Assembly: GCA_012729225.1 (NCBI GenBank)
Contig: JAAYDO010000209.1
Location: forward strand, 1 to 64,000
Length of the DNA: 64,000 bases
Direction of reading: 5' to 3'
Source of the DNA: Bacteroidales bacterium
GTDB lineage: Bacteria > Bacteroidota > Bacteroidia > Bacteroidales > Bacteroidaceae
The notes beneath the pieces are model-generated. The model saw only the letters and a program-made list of their open reading frames with translations, had not been told where the DNA came from and did not search any database. A program made the translations under genes and the position numbers. This document shows, piece after piece, positions 18,790 to 28,792 of the stretch; the stretch's first letter is position 1; each line of letters begins with the position of its first letter.

Positions 18790-20901
18790 TTATTGGCCCT
18801 TCCTCTTCAATCGGTCAGCATTCTTGTTTCTGACAGACTTGGCTCTGTCGGGTTTCTGCTTCGTTATCTTGAGCGGTTTCTGCTTTGGCAGAGCGAGAGA
18901 AACAGGATTCCAGTCCTGAGTGATTTCCCAACGAGCCTTCAGCGTCAAAGCATCAGGATAGTAATAGACAGGCTCTGGTTGCAGTTGCAGGTCGTAGTCG
19001 CCTGTATCCCAAACACCATTGCCATTGAGGTCTCGGAAGAGACGGAGGAAATAAGTGCCTGGAGAGATGAAATAGAAATCCGCTTTGCCACCTTGAGCCT
19101 TGATGGTCTTGACGGGTTTGTCGCTTGCATTGAGAAGTTGCACTATAGCGTCATCCCAGTTTCCTGTAGGCTCACCTGTTTCGGAGAGAGGCTGACCACC
19201 GAGGCGCACAAAAAGTGTGGAATAGGAATCAAGCCTTTTCATGCGGATTTGACGCTTCATAGACTCATTGCGCTTGCCATAGATATTGACAAAGGCAGCG
19301 GTGTCAATCTCCACCTGATAGGATGAGTCTGCCTCCCACTCTGCATAGAGACGGTAGGTCTTGACACGGCCTGGCACCTGACGGAAGATGAAGTTGGCTG
19401 GTGTGAAGATGGAATCTCTTCGTGTGCCAAAGCGTATCTTGGAGAGATCGACAGTTTCAAGCGGTTCTTCAAACGTGAAATCCACATTCTGGTCAGGGTT
19501 CATGGCTTGGATGTTGTTGCTCAAACGAATGTCAAGGAACTCTTCTGGCATAGGAGGAATCACGATGTCCTCATCCTCTTCCTTGCTTCTTCGACGCCTT
19601 CTCCTGTCTTCTGAAGAGGAACTCTCCTCTTTTTCTTCTTTGATGGCAGGATTGTTACGAGCCTCCTCCTTCGCCTTTGCCTCAGCAGCACGGCGTTCTG
19701 TTCTCACCCTTTGTCGGTATTCCTTCACCCACTCCTCATAGCGTCCTTTCGCCTCACGTGCCATGCGTTCCTTGCTCATCTTTGACACCAGTCGAAGGGT
19801 ATCAGTTGTGATTGACAAACGACCAGCCGTGTCTGTCTCGAAGAAATCCAACTGAATCTGGAGTGTGTCAAGATTGTAGATGAGAGAATCCTTAATCCAA
19901 TAATCAAGTGTGTCCTTACGCTCATTGACATCTACCACAAAGGCATCTTGGCTATTGAAGTTGAGACCTGTGAGACGAGGAAGCGTGTCACTTGGGGCTG
20001 TGAAGACCAATGTGAACTTATGCAATACAGGACGCTCGCTCTTCAGCAAGTGGCGGTCCTGCAAGGATGACTCAAATGCAGTAAGCACCACATCGTCGGG
20101 GAAGTAGTGGATATAAGGTATGTATCTGATGGAGTCGTAGTGGATGCTATCGTGCCAAATGGTATCTGTACGCACATCTGGCGCACTGGAAGTGGTGAGG
20201 ATACGCTTGGAGAAAGCCACCTTCTCTGCCTTCTGATCATAGATGAAGTTTCGGTTGAGGTCTTGAAGTGCAAAGGCACGATACTCACCGTAGGCGAGTC
20301 CCTTGATGACAAAATGCCCACGACTGTCTGTGCGAGAGATGCGCTCGAAAGGTTTCTGATAGAAGATGGAATCGCTTGTGATATTCTCTACTTTGTAGAG
20401 ACCTACCAGTATGCCCTTGATGGGTTCAAGGTCGCTGGCATTGAGCACATGGCCTGACACCTGAAAGGTATCTACACTTTCGCCTGTTGAAAAGGTGAAC
20501 GCATAGTCACCATAGGGATTGCCCTCGTTGTTGTCCACAATGGCATCTGCAAAGTCAATGGTATAAGTTGTGTTGGCCTTGAGGGAGTCGAGCAGTTTGA
20601 CAGTAATACGTCGTCCATTGGCATCTATCTCTGGCTGTTCTATCTGAGGAGGAGAAATGACGACCTTCTCGTTTGCATTCTCAATGGTGACCATCTCATC
20701 AAACTCAATAGTGATGGTCTTGACATTCTTCTCGTTGGCAGAACCAAACTTAGGAGAGGTGTGAACCACACGAGGAGGAGTATCATCGTAAGGACCTCCA
20801 TCTGGACTGCCAATTCGTGCACAAGCATAGCATAGCAACAGGAATGCTGCTATAAGCACGAGAGTGAAGAGACGGAAATGAGATGAATGGAATCTGTTCA
20901 T
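18790..20901 (-). CDS. Ig-like domain surface lipoprotein
   Basis: The product has a hydrophobic N-terminus ending in a lipobox-like LLCYAC, so it is probably a lipoprotein. An N-terminal SbsA-type Ig-like domain follows (PPRVVHTSPKFGSANEKNVK onward, with TTYTIDFADAIVDNNEGNP), then beta-rich domains, including a carboxypeptidase-regulatory-like one (ISDT-rich, IKGILVGLYKV), and a basic central linker with a run of arginines near residue 440. The C-terminus is basic. The ORF start is a TTG at 20916; ATG at 20913 or 20901 are alternatives and I used 20901. The GH3 stop lies about 40 bp upstream, so the two may be cotranscribed. Confidence 0.75.
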   Translation of the reverse strand: MNRFHSSHFRLFTLVLIAAFLLLCYACARIGSPDGGPYDDTPPRVVHTSPKFGSANEKNVKTITIEFDEMVTIENANEKVVISPPQIEQPEIDANGRRITVKLLDSLKANTTYTIDFADAIVDNNEGNPYGDYAFTFSTGESVDTFQVSGHVLNASDLEPIKGILVGLYKVENITSDSIFYQKPFERISRTDSRGHFVIKGLAYGEYRAFALQDLNRNFIYDQKAEKVAFSKRILTTSSAPDVRTDTIWHDSIHYDSIRYIPYIHYFPDDVVLTAFESSLQDRHLLKSERPVLHKFTLVFTAPSDTLPRLTGLNFNSQDAFVVDVNERKDTLDYWIKDSLIYNLDTLQIQLDFFETDTAGRLSITTDTLRLVSKMSKERMAREAKGRYEEWVKEYRQRVRTERRAAEAKAKEEARNNPAIKEEKEESSSSEDRRRRRRSKEEDEDIVIPPMPEEFLDIRLSNNIQAMNPDQNVDFTFEEPLETVDLSKIRFGTRRDSIFTPANFIFRQVPGRVKTYRLYAEWEADSSYQVEIDTAAFVNIYGKRNESMKRQIRMKRLDSYSTLFVRLGGQPLSETGEPTGNWDDAIVQLLNASDKPVKTIKAQGGKADFYFISPGTYFLRLFRDLNGNGVWDTGDYDLQLQPEPVYYYPDALTLKARWEITQDWNPVSLALPKQKPLKITKQKPDRAKSVRNKNADRLKRKGQ

Positions 20902-20939
20902 TAAATCTGGCATCAAACAATTCGCAAGTAATCAGGGAA

Positions 20940-22469
20940 TCACTGCTTGTTCATTTCGAGGAGTTCCTCGATATACTGACGTGAGTTGCTGAGGCGTGGA
21001 ATCTTGTGCTGACCGCCCAACTTACCTTTACCTTTGAGCCACTCATCGAAAAGCCCTGGCTTAGCCACAACAATCTCAAGGGGCTGAAGCGTGATGTTCT
21101 TATGACGCTTGGCCTCATAGTCTGAGTTGATAGCCTGAAGTGAGCGGTCGAGGATAAGTGCAAACTCATTGACATCTGCAGGCATCTTGGCAAAGTCTAT
21201 CATCCACTGGTGACGGCACTTGGCATTGCTGTCCATGAAAATAGGGGCAGCGGTATAATCCTTGACCTGAGCACCTGTGGCCACACATGCCTGAAGAAGG
21301 CCCTTCTCCGCATTGTCCACTATGAGTTCCTCTCCAAAAGCATTGATGAAATGCTTGGTACGACCTGTGATGCAGAACTTATAAGGGTCTTTCTGAGAGA
21401 ACTTGACCGTGTCGCCAATCAGATAGCGCCACAGACCGCAGGAGGTGCTGATGATCATGGCATAGTTGATGCCTGGCTCCACATCCCAAAGTGGCACGAC
21501 CTTGCTCTCGTCTATCGGATAGCCATTGCTATCAAGGTTGTCCATAGGGCAGAACTCATAGAACACTCCATAATCTATCATCAGAAGCATATTAGGATCG
21601 CTGAGGTCATTCTGCAAACCGAAGAAACCTTCACTTGCATTGTATGTTTCCATATAATGCATGTTGGGCAGACCTATGATGTTTTTGTATTGCTCACGGT
21701 AAGGGGTGAAAGCCACCCCACCGTGGAAGAACACCTCAAGGTTTGGCCACACCTCGTCAAGGCGATCCACGCCCTTGAGTTCCATCACTCGGTTGAGCAC
21801 ACTGAGCATCCATGAAGGCACACCACTGATATTGGTGATGTTCATGTCCATTGCCGCACGTGCAATCTTATCTCGTTTTTCCTCAAAGTCGCTCAAGAGG
21901 GCTATATTCTTTTGAGGCACACGAATGAACTTTGCCGCAGAAGGGATATTCTCTATCAGAATGGCTGAGAGGTCGCCCACAAGACTCTTGGGTGTGTTGA
22001 GATTGGGAGAGTGACTACCACCAAGGATGAGACCTTTGCCAGAGAAGAACTTGCTCTTAGGATTGATGTGGAGATAGCTCACTACACAGTCTGTACCACC
22101 CTTATAGTGGATATTCTTGAGACCCTCACCACTCACTGGAATAAACTTACTCTTGTCGTTGGTCGTGCCAGAAGACTTGGCATACCACCTCACCACACCT
22201 GGCCAGAGGACATTGGCATTACCCTCACGCATCCTACGTATGTAACTCTTCAGTTCCTCGTAGGTATTGACGTGCACATTCTTGCGAAACTGTTCATAAG
22301 AATCAATCTCGTCATAGTGATGGTCTGCGCCCCACTCCGTCTTGTTGCCTTGACGAATGAGGTGACGGAATATTTTGAGTTGTAAATCCTTTGCTCTGGT
22401 GGAATATTTCTCCAACTGCTTCTGTCTGCGAGAGAAATAAATCTTATTAAGAATTCTCGTAGTATTCAT
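20940..22469 (-). CDS. GH3-family acyl-adenylating protein
   Basis: This 509-residue protein belongs to the GH3 family, named after plant auxin-conjugating enzymes and common in Bacteroidetes, where the substrate is unknown. The ATP/AMP motif is WYAKSSGTTNDKSKFIPVS near residue 95, followed by GGSHSPN, and SCGLWRYLIGDTVKF and GRTKHFINAFGEELI in the C-terminal half. The ORF track starts 47 codons upstream, but the ATG at 22469 (MNTTRILNKIYFSRRQ) lies just behind a -7 element and fits the family. Confidence 0.88.
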   Translation of the reverse strand: MNTTRILNKIYFSRRQKQLEKYSTRAKDLQLKIFRHLIRQGNKTEWGADHHYDEIDSYEQFRKNVHVNTYEELKSYIRRMREGNANVLWPGVVRWYAKSSGTTNDKSKFIPVSGEGLKNIHYKGGTDCVVSYLHINPKSKFFSGKGLILGGSHSPNLNTPKSLVGDLSAILIENIPSAAKFIRVPQKNIALLSDFEEKRDKIARAAMDMNITNISGVPSWMLSVLNRVMELKGVDRLDEVWPNLEVFFHGGVAFTPYREQYKNIIGLPNMHYMETYNASEGFFGLQNDLSDPNMLLMIDYGVFYEFCPMDNLDSNGYPIDESKVVPLWDVEPGINYAMIISTSCGLWRYLIGDTVKFSQKDPYKFCITGRTKHFINAFGEELIVDNAEKGLLQACVATGAQVKDYTAAPIFMDSNAKCRHQWMIDFAKMPADVNEFALILDRSLQAINSDYEAKRHKNITLQPLEIVVAKPGLFDEWLKGKGKLGGQHKIPRLSNSRQYIEELLEMNKQ

Positions 22470-22488
22470 TGCAATAATATTTATGTTG

Positions 22489-22496
22489 CAAAGATA
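22489..22496 (-). promoter_or_regulatory. -7 element TATCTTTG before the GH3 gene
   Basis: TATCTTTG on the minus strand fits TAnnTTTG 20 bp before the ATG at 22469. No good -33 TTTG is seen. It supports the shorter GH3 start. Confidence 0.5.
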
Positions 22497-22587
22497 CGAA
22501 AAAAAGTTAGGAGTGAGAAGCAAGGCATAGAGTTTTGTTATTGTTTCAAGAAAAAGACGGTTAAAACAAAACAAAAAACATGCCACT

Positions 22588-23511
22588 CTATACCTTTTCC
22601 TCCTTTGCATTTTTGATTCCCATCAATAGTTCCTTGTCACGCTTGATGCGCTTGAGAGCCTGTCTGGCAGCATTTTGATCGCTTTCTTTCTTGCTGTAGC
22701 CATCGCCTGTTCCACAAGAGATGCCCTCTACAAACGCAATGGAGTGGAATACTGGTGTATTGTTGTTTCCTTCCTCACGGGACTCTTTCCGCTTGAAATC
22801 GAATGAATATTGGTTCTTCTGACACCACTCTATCAAGCCACTCTTGAAGTTGATGTCTTGTTTTGCCATGCTCTCTATATCAACATGTTTTTGGAACACT
22901 TGTTCCTCAAGAAAACGATAGCAATAAGCATAGCCACGATCAAGATAGATGGCACCAACGAACGCCTCGAAGGCATTTCCACCCATAAAACTATTATGAC
23001 CAGTGGTGATTGCACCTGCATGGCGAATGAGTTTGTCAAGTCCCAACTCGTGGGAGATTTTGTTGAGCGAACTACGGCACACAATCTTACTGCGCAGCGT
23101 GGTGAGAAAGCCTTCTTGCTTGTCACTATAGTGCTTATAAAGTATATCCGCAACAATCGCTCCCAGCATGGCATCGCCCAAGAACTCCAGCCGCTCATTG
23201 TTCACATGATGACCGGCTGAAGACCTTGAGATTTGACTGGAAGAGACACTTGCTCCATCTGCTCTGTTGGATACCGAAGTGCTATTGGTATTGAACTTCG
23301 CCATCCCCACAGCCATTCGACGTCTTTTCTCGCCTTTTGTCTCCTTGCGTCCCACCTGTTTGCGATAAGCCACAGACTTGTGAACCAATGCCAACTGATA
23401 GAGACTTGTGTCGTGAGGATAAAAACCGAGGATAGACTTTAATCGTAAATAAGGCTTCTTCTCAGAAACGAAAAGAAGCCTTATTTTATCTAAGAAATCT
23501 GAAATAATCAC
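22588..23511 (-). CDS. rnc: Ribonuclease III with a large insertion
   Basis: RNase III cuts double-stranded RNA in rRNA and mRNA processing. The 307-residue product has the catalytic signature NNERLEFLGDA at about 104-114, the second conserved segment NAFEAFVGAIYLDRGY and a C-terminal double-stranded-RNA-binding domain with GTGDGYSKKESDQNAARQAL. Between the first helix (ALVHKSVAYRK, about 41-51) and the signature lies an insertion of about 50 residues, basic then serine-rich, where bacterial enzymes usually have only a few residues. The start is a GTG only 3 bp after the fabF stop, so expression is coupled to fabF. Confidence 0.93.
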   Translation of the reverse strand: MIISDFLDKIRLLFVSEKKPYLRLKSILGFYPHDTSLYQLALVHKSVAYRKQVGRKETKGEKRRRMAVGMAKFNTNSTSVSNRADGASVSSSQISRSSAGHHVNNERLEFLGDAMLGAIVADILYKHYSDKQEGFLTTLRSKIVCRSSLNKISHELGLDKLIRHAGAITTGHNSFMGGNAFEAFVGAIYLDRGYAYCYRFLEEQVFQKHVDIESMAKQDINFKSGLIEWCQKNQYSFDFKRKESREEGNNNTPVFHSIAFVEGISCGTGDGYSKKESDQNAARQALKRIKRDKELLMGIKNAKEEKV

Positions 23512-23514
23512 TGA

Positions 23515-24777
23515 TTACTGATATTTCTTGAAAATTACACTTGCGTTGTGACCACCAAAGCCGAAAGTGTTGCTAAGAGCGACATTCACGGTGCGCTGCT
23601 GAGCCTTGTTGAAAGTGAAATTGAGGTTGTAGTCAATTTCAGGATCTTGGTCATCATCAGCGTGATTGATGGTAGGAGGAACTATATCGTTCTTCACTGC
23701 AAGAACACTAATCATTGCTTCTACTGCTCCTGCCGCACCAAGAAGGTGACCTGTCATGGATTTTGTAGAACTGATGTTGAGTTTATAGGCTGCATCGCCA
23801 AACACCTCTTTGATGGCCTTTGCCTCAGAGATGTCACCCACATGAGTGGATGTGCCGTGCACATTGATGTAGTCCACATCCTCTGGCTTGATACCAGCAT
23901 CCTTGAGGGCGCGCTGCATCACAAGTTTTGCACCGAAACCTTCTGGATGAGTAGCTGTGATGTGATAAGCGTCGGCAGACATGCCTGCACCGATCATCTC
24001 AGCATAAATCTTGGCACCACGCGCTTTAGCATGCTCCAGTTCCTCAAGAATCAGAATACCTGCACCTTCACCCATGACAAAACCGTCACGGCTTGCACTG
24101 AATGGGCGGCTTGCCTTCTCTGGCTCGTCATTGCGAGTAGAGAGTGCCTTCATGGCATTGAAGCCACCTACGCCAGATGCCCATATTGCAGCCTCAGCAC
24201 CACCTGTAACAATGGCATTAGCTTTGCCGAGACGAATGAGGTTGAATGCATCTGCGATTGCATTTGAAGATGAAGCACAAGCGGAAGTTGTTGTGTAGTT
24301 TGGTCCGCGGAATCCATACTGAATGGAGATATGACCAGCGGCAATATCTGCAATCATCTTAGGGATGAAGAATGGATTGAACTTTGGGCCGAGCTGTGGA
24401 CCACCAAGAGCGTAGTTGCCAGCTTCTTCCTCGAAAGTCTTAATACCTCCGATACCTACACCGAGCACAACTCCAATTTCGTCCTTGTCCACTGTCTCAA
24501 GGTCCATTCCAGAATCCTTCAGGGCCATATTGGCAGCAACGACTGCATACTGGGTGTAGAGGTCCATCTTGCGAACTTCCTTGCGATCAATGAAATCAGC
24601 ATAACTGAAGCCCTTCACCTCGCATGCGAACTGAGTCTTGAACTGTGAAGCGTCGAAATGAGTAATAGGACCAGCGCCACTCTTACCAGCCTTGAGGTTT
24701 TCCCAAGACTCCTCAGCAGTGTTGCCGAGTGGAGTCAAAGCGCCAATACCTGTTACAACAACTCTCTTTAATTCCAT
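23515..24777 (-). CDS. fabF: 3-oxoacyl-ACP synthase II
   Basis: FabF condenses acyl-ACP with malonyl-ACP in fatty acid elongation. The 420-residue protein carries the catalytic cysteine in TTSACASSSNAIADAF, the first histidine in INVHGTSTHVGD and the second in STKSMTGHLLGAAG, completing the Cys-His-His triad. It ends with NTFGFGGHNASVIF, also typical. It follows acpP by 2 bp and precedes rnc by 3 bp. Confidence 0.98.
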   Translation of the reverse strand: MELKRVVVTGIGALTPLGNTAEESWENLKAGKSGAGPITHFDASQFKTQFACEVKGFSYADFIDRKEVRKMDLYTQYAVVAANMALKDSGMDLETVDKDEIGVVLGVGIGGIKTFEEEAGNYALGGPQLGPKFNPFFIPKMIADIAAGHISIQYGFRGPNYTTTSACASSSNAIADAFNLIRLGKANAIVTGGAEAAIWASGVGGFNAMKALSTRNDEPEKASRPFSASRDGFVMGEGAGILILEELEHAKARGAKIYAEMIGAGMSADAYHITATHPEGFGAKLVMQRALKDAGIKPEDVDYINVHGTSTHVGDISEAKAIKEVFGDAAYKLNISSTKSMTGHLLGAAGAVEAMISVLAVKNDIVPPTINHADDDQDPEIDYNLNFTFNKAQQRTVNVALSNTFGFGGHNASVIFKKYQ

Positions 24778-24779
24778 AA

Positions 24780-25016
24780 TTACTTAGCGTTCTGCTCGAT
24801 GTAAGCGATAGCATCACCTACTGTAGTGATCTTTTCAGCCTGATCGTCTGGAATGTTGATGCCGAATGCCTTCTCAAATTCCATGATAAGTTCTACAGTG
24901 TCCAAAGAGTCAGCACCGAGGTCGTTAGTGAAACTTGCTTCTGGCTTTACTTCAGCTTCATCAACGTTGAGCTTCTCAACGATGATTGATTTTACTCTTG
25001 ATTCAATTTCAGACAT
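24780..25016 (-). CDS. acpP: Acyl carrier protein
   Basis: This 78-residue acidic protein carries the fatty acyl chain on a phosphopantetheine arm. The attachment serine is S37 in [12 protein letters not shown]. It is the first gene of acpP-fabF-rnc, with a -7 element about 70 bp upstream of its start. Confidence 0.98.
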   Translation of the reverse strand: MSEIESRVKSIIVEKLNVDEAEVKPEASFTNDLGADSLDTVELIMEFEKAFGINIPDDQAEKITTVGDAIAYIEQNAK

Positions 25017-25081
25017 AATCTTGAATTTTAAATTGTTAATTGATATTTATCTTTTTTGTCACTTATATACGTTTCGCTGTG

Positions 25082-25089
25082 CAAAGGTA
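25082..25089 (-). promoter_or_regulatory. -7 element TACCTTTG before acpP
   Basis: TACCTTTG on the minus strand fits the Bacteroidetes -7 consensus about 65 bp before the acpP start. The upstream -33 is not clear. Confidence 0.6.
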
Positions 25090-25212
25090 GGAATATTTTT
25101 TTTGATATAAACAAGAATATCCCCACAAAAAGCATTTTTACTGCACAATTTATGGCATATTGAGCATAAAATGTGCTAAAAGTCTATGTTTTGTACAACA
25201 GTTTTGACAATG

Positions 25213-27018
25213 CTACTCATCACGATTAGCACGTTTACGCTCCAAGTGGTCGAGAATAATTTTGCGAATACGCATGCTTTTTGGAGTCACCTCCACATAC
25301 TCATCACCCTTGATGTACTCAAGCGCCTCCTCAAGAGAGAGGATGACCGGAGGGATGATGCGAGCCTTTTCATCTGTACCACTGGCACGAACGTTGGTCA
25401 GCTGTTTGGCCTTGGTCACATTGATTACCAGGTCTATCTCATGCACATGCTCGCCTACCACCTGACCTGCATAGACCGTATCCTGTGGATTGATGAAGAA
25501 CTTGCCCCTGTCCTGCAAGTGGTCGATAGCATAAGCAAATGCCGTGCCAGACTCCATTGCAATGAGTGAACCATTGGTGCGACGAGTAATCTCACCCTTA
25601 AAAGGCTGATAACTTTTGAAGCGATGAGCCATGATAGCCTCACCCTGACTGGCTGTGAGCACATTGGTGCGCAGACCGATGATACCACGAGAAGGAATCT
25701 CAAACTCGATATTCACACGTTCACCCTGAGACTCCATGCTCACCATCTCGCCCTTACGACGAGTGACCATATCAATCATCTTGCTGGAAAACTCCTCTGG
25801 CACATTGATGGTCAATTCCTCAACAGGTTCCCACTTCTGGCCTTCAACCTCCTTATAGATTACTTGTGGCTGTCCCACCTGAAGTTCGTATCCCTCACGA
25901 CGCATCGTCTCAATGAGCACCGAGAGGTGTAGCACACCACGTCCGCTCACAATCCATTGGTCGGTAGTGCCTTCCTTCAGCTGGATTCTCAAAGCCAAGT
26001 TTTTCTCCAATTCCTTATAGAGGCGGTCGCCGATATGTCGGCTGGTGCAGAACTTGCCTTCCTTGCCAAAGAAAGGAGAGTTATTGATGGTGAAGAGCAT
26101 GGACATAGTAGGCTCGTCGATAGAGATGGTTGGCAATGCCTCTGGCTCTTCAAAGTCACAGATGGTGTCACCTATCTCAAAGTTTGACAAACCAATCACC
26201 GCACAGATGTCACCTGAATTGACTTCCTCTGTGGCACGGTGTCCCATACCTTCAAATGTATGCAGTTCCTTAATCTTCGTCTTTTCCTTGCTTCCATCAC
26301 GGTGCACAATGGTGATGTTCTGACCTGCCTTGAGCGTGCCACGATGCACACGACCCACAGCGATTCTACCTGTATAAGTAGAATAGTCAAGAGAAGTGAT
26401 CAACATCTGTGGAGTGCCCTCCAATCTCTCAGGAGTAGGAATCTTGTCCAGAATCACATCAAGCAGATAAGTGATGTTGTCTGTTGGCACATGATAGTCT
26501 GGTCCCATCCAGCCTTGCTTGGCAGAGCCATACACAACAGGAAAATCCAACTGGTCCTCAGTGGCATTGAGTGCAAACATGAGGTCAAACACCATTTCAT
26601 ACACCTCTTCAGGACGGCAGTTAGGTTTGTCCACCTTGTTCACCACCACCACAGGCTTCAGTCCTATCTCCAATGCTTTCTGCAACACAAAGCGAGTCTG
26701 AGGCATTGGCCCTTCAAAGGCATCCACCAAGAGGATGCATCCATCTGCCATATTGAGCACGCGCTCCACCTCTCCACCAAAGTCAGAGTGCCCAGGAGTG
26801 TCAATGACATTGATTTTTGTACCCTTGTAATTGATAGAAACGTTTTTCGAAAGAATAGTTATCCCGCGTTCTCTTTCAAGTTCATTGTTATCCAGAATTA
26901 AGTCGCCTGTCTGCTGATTCTCACGAAAGAGGTTTCCGGCAAGCAACATTTTGTCGACCAACGTGGTCTTGCCATGGTCAACATGTGCAATAATTGCAAT
27001 GTTTCTAATGTCTTGCAT
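25213..27018 (-). CDS. typA: Ribosome-associated GTPase TypA/BipA
   Basis: TypA is a translational GTPase of the EF-G/LepA class that binds ribosomes under stress and aids 50S assembly. The 601-residue product has [19 protein letters not shown] near residue 13, [12 protein letters not shown] as switch [19 protein letters not shown] and [10 protein letters not shown], then EF-G-like domains and the BipA-specific C-terminus ([20 protein letters not shown]). It is divergent from rpsO. Confidence 0.97.
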   Translation of the reverse strand: MQDIRNIAIIAHVDHGKTTLVDKMLLAGNLFRENQQTGDLILDNNELERERGITILSKNVSINYKGTKINVIDTPGHSDFGGEVERVLNMADGCILLVDAFEGPMPQTRFVLQKALEIGLKPVVVVNKVDKPNCRPEEVYEMVFDLMFALNATEDQLDFPVVYGSAKQGWMGPDYHVPTDNITYLLDVILDKIPTPERLEGTPQMLITSLDYSTYTGRIAVGRVHRGTLKAGQNITIVHRDGSKEKTKIKELHTFEGMGHRATEEVNSGDICAVIGLSNFEIGDTICDFEEPEALPTISIDEPTMSMLFTINNSPFFGKEGKFCTSRHIGDRLYKELEKNLALRIQLKEGTTDQWIVSGRGVLHLSVLIETMRREGYELQVGQPQVIYKEVEGQKWEPVEELTINVPEEFSSKMIDMVTRRKGEMVSMESQGERVNIEFEIPSRGIIGLRTNVLTASQGEAIMAHRFKSYQPFKGEITRRTNGSLIAMESGTAFAYAIDHLQDRGKFFINPQDTVYAGQVVGEHVHEIDLVINVTKAKQLTNVRASGTDEKARIIPPVILSLEEALEYIKGDEYVEVTPKSMRIRKIILDHLERKRANRDE

Positions 27019-27041
27019 ATATGTTATTTCGAAATCGGTTG

Positions 27042-27049
27042 CAAAGTTA
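27042..27049 (-). promoter_or_regulatory. -7 element TAACTTTG before typA
   Basis: TAACTTTG on the minus strand matches TAnnTTTG 24 bp before the typA ATG. With the next bases it forms a 19-bp sequence, 27031-27049, identical to that in the divergent rpsO promoter. Confidence 0.6.
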
Positions 27050-27187
27050 CGGAAAAATAATGGATAATCTTCATGAACCGCCTACATTTAACCCCCAAAG
27101 AAGTCAAAATAGATGTTTCTTGAACCTTTTTTAAGCGAAGAAACAAAAAAACAGCAGTCAGATGACTGATTATCAAGATGAAATGTT

Positions 27188-27195
27188 TAACTTTG
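27188..27195 (+). promoter_or_regulatory. -7 element TAACTTTG before rpsO
   Basis: TAACTTTG at 27188-27195 fits the -7 consensus and gives an approximately 80-nt leader. The 19 bp 27188-27206 repeat the typA promoter sequence in inverted orientation. The leader could fold and may carry S15 autoregulation, but I see no conserved structure that proves it. Confidence 0.55.
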
Positions 27196-27280
27196 CAACC
27201 GATTTCCTGCGAGCAGGCCATTCTGCTGAAAGAATCCCTGCGCGTTGGACAACACATTATTAATATATAATACATTATTT

Positions 27281-27550
27281 ATGTACTTAGATTCAGCAAA
27301 GAAGGCAGAGATCTTCGCCGAGTATGGCGCTTCTGCCACTGACACAGGTTCTTGCGAGAGCCAAGTTGCACTTCTCACCTACCGCATTCAGCACCTCACT
27401 GAGCACGTGAAGGCTAATCACAAGGATTATGCCACCAACCGTTCACTCGTGAAGCTCGTAGGTCAGCGTCGTCGTTACCTTTCTTACCTCAAGAAGAAGG
27501 ACATCGAGCGCTATCGTGCACTCATCAAGAAGCTTGGTCTCCGTAAGTAA
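27281..27550 (+). CDS. rpsO: 30S ribosomal protein S15
   Basis: S15 is a primary 16S rRNA-binding protein. The 89-residue product has the family signature LTEHVKANHKDYATNRSLVK and VGQRRRYLSYLKKKDIERYR. The ORF track starts 12 codons upstream, but the ATG at 27281 (MYLDSAKKAEIFAEYG) is the conserved start. A strong terminator follows 20 bp after the stop. Confidence 0.97.
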   Translation: MYLDSAKKAEIFAEYGASATDTGSCESQVALLTYRIQHLTEHVKANHKDYATNRSLVKLVGQRRRYLSYLKKKDIERYRALIKKLGLRK

Positions 27551-27570
27551 TCTTCCGGACCAGAACAAGC

Positions 27571-27606
27571 AAGGACGCATACCACAAGGCATGCGTCCTT
27601 TTTTGT
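27571..27606 (+). terminator. Rho-independent terminator of rpsO
   Basis: AAGGACGCAT and ATGCGTCCTT form a perfect 10-bp stem with a 10-nt loop, followed by TTTTTTG. Confidence 0.9.
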
Positions 27607-27621
27607 TTCCATGCCCTATCA

Positions 27622-27675
27622 CCCCCATGCTTCTGCGAGCCTTCGGTATGACTTCGACACGCCTTCGGGATAAGA
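27622..27675 (+). repeat. Dispersed 11-bp-unit repeat, copy B
   Basis: CCCCCATGCTTCTGCGAGC is followed by the degenerate units CCTTCGGTATG, ACTTCGACACG and CCTTCGGGATAAG. This copy sits between the rpsO terminator and the end of the convergent acyltransferase gene. Confidence 0.75.
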
Positions 27676-27704
27676 CATGCACTGTTGCCCACAGCACACA
27701 CCCT

Positions 27705-28625
27705 TCATTTGATTCCTTCTGCTTGTCGTCTCAACCATTCCTCCTTGGTGCGACTCCATCGCTTATGAGTCCAGAGCCACATCTCAGGATGAGACTGGAT
27801 GTCTTCTTCGAGGAGACGGAAGAACTCATTGGTCAGTGTGTTCTCCGGAAGGTCATTGGCACTGTCTGCCATGTGGATGAGTTCTATTTCGTAATAGCCT
27901 CTCTTGGGACGAGTCATACGACCATAAGTGAAGAAGGCATCCACCTTTCTTCCGATGTGCTCAGCACCAATGAACACAGCAGTGTCGTGATTGAGGAAAG
28001 GGACAAAATGATGAATGCTGTTCCACTTGGGCTGCTGGTCGCTGATGAAACCTATCATGTAGTTCGTTCCATCACCTCGCATCTGCAAAATACGGCGGAA
28101 AGTCTCCTTCATCTCAATGCTCACACCTCCATACTGATCTCTCAAATCAAGCAGAAGTTGATTCATGAAACGATTGTACACATGGTGGTATATCTGCCCC
28201 GAACGGGCTTCGGGCTGAAGCCAATGGTTAAGACATGCCAACCATTCCCAGTTTCCGAAATGAGCGAGATAGAAGAAGTTGAACTGTTTGCCTGTCTCCT
28301 CAAATTTCTTCTTCACCTCGTCAATGCCCTTATACTTCATTCTGCGCATGATCTCTTCCCTATCCATCACGAGCATCTTGATGACCTCCACCCAGTTGTC
28401 GCAGAACTGATGATAGAACTTTATCTCTATCTCCTTGAGTTCGGCATCTGATTTGTCGGGGAAGGCAGTGCGCAAGTTGTCGCGAACCACCTTGGTGCGA
28501 TAGATTCTTCTCACAAAGAAACAGAGAAAATCAGAAAGGGCATAAAGCACTGGAAACGGCAATATGCCGATGGTCCAAAGCCAGCCTTTCAGCAGTTTGT
28601 ATCTAAATTTGAATGTTTCTGTCAT
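27705..28625 (-). CDS. Lipid A acyltransferase (LpxL/HtrB-like)
   Basis: This 306-residue membrane-bound acyltransferase of the LpxL/LpxM family would add an acyl chain to lipid A at the inner membrane. The catalytic motif is AHFGNWEW (HxxxxE), with FPDKSDAELKEIEIKFY and GFISDQQPKWNS also typical. The N-terminus has one hydrophobic segment (WLWTIGILPFPVLYALSDFL). The ORF track starts at 28688; the ATG at 28625 (MTETFKFRYKLLKG) is a better start. It lies about 170 bp downstream of the family 9 glycosyltransferase, and both act in lipopolysaccharide synthesis. Confidence 0.9.
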   Translation of the reverse strand: MTETFKFRYKLLKGWLWTIGILPFPVLYALSDFLCFFVRRIYRTKVVRDNLRTAFPDKSDAELKEIEIKFYHQFCDNWVEVIKMLVMDREEIMRRMKYKGIDEVKKKFEETGKQFNFFYLAHFGNWEWLACLNHWLQPEARSGQIYHHVYNRFMNQLLLDLRDQYGGVSIEMKETFRRILQMRGDGTNYMIGFISDQQPKWNSIHHFVPFLNHDTAVFIGAEHIGRKVDAFFTYGRMTRPKRGYYEIELIHMADSANDLPENTLTNEFFRLLEEDIQSHPEMWLWTHKRWSRTKEEWLRRQAEGIK

Positions 28626-28792
28626 ATTTGAAATCGAACAAGAATAACGAAGAGAGTAAAGCAAAGCACGAACTGCAGAATCCAACACACCATTGGTCCA
28701 TGAGAAGCAAGCCTATGAGCCTCTTACCGCATAGGACACACTGGATTACCACCATTCACTTCATTTGATTTCGCACACTTCACCCTCATAAT

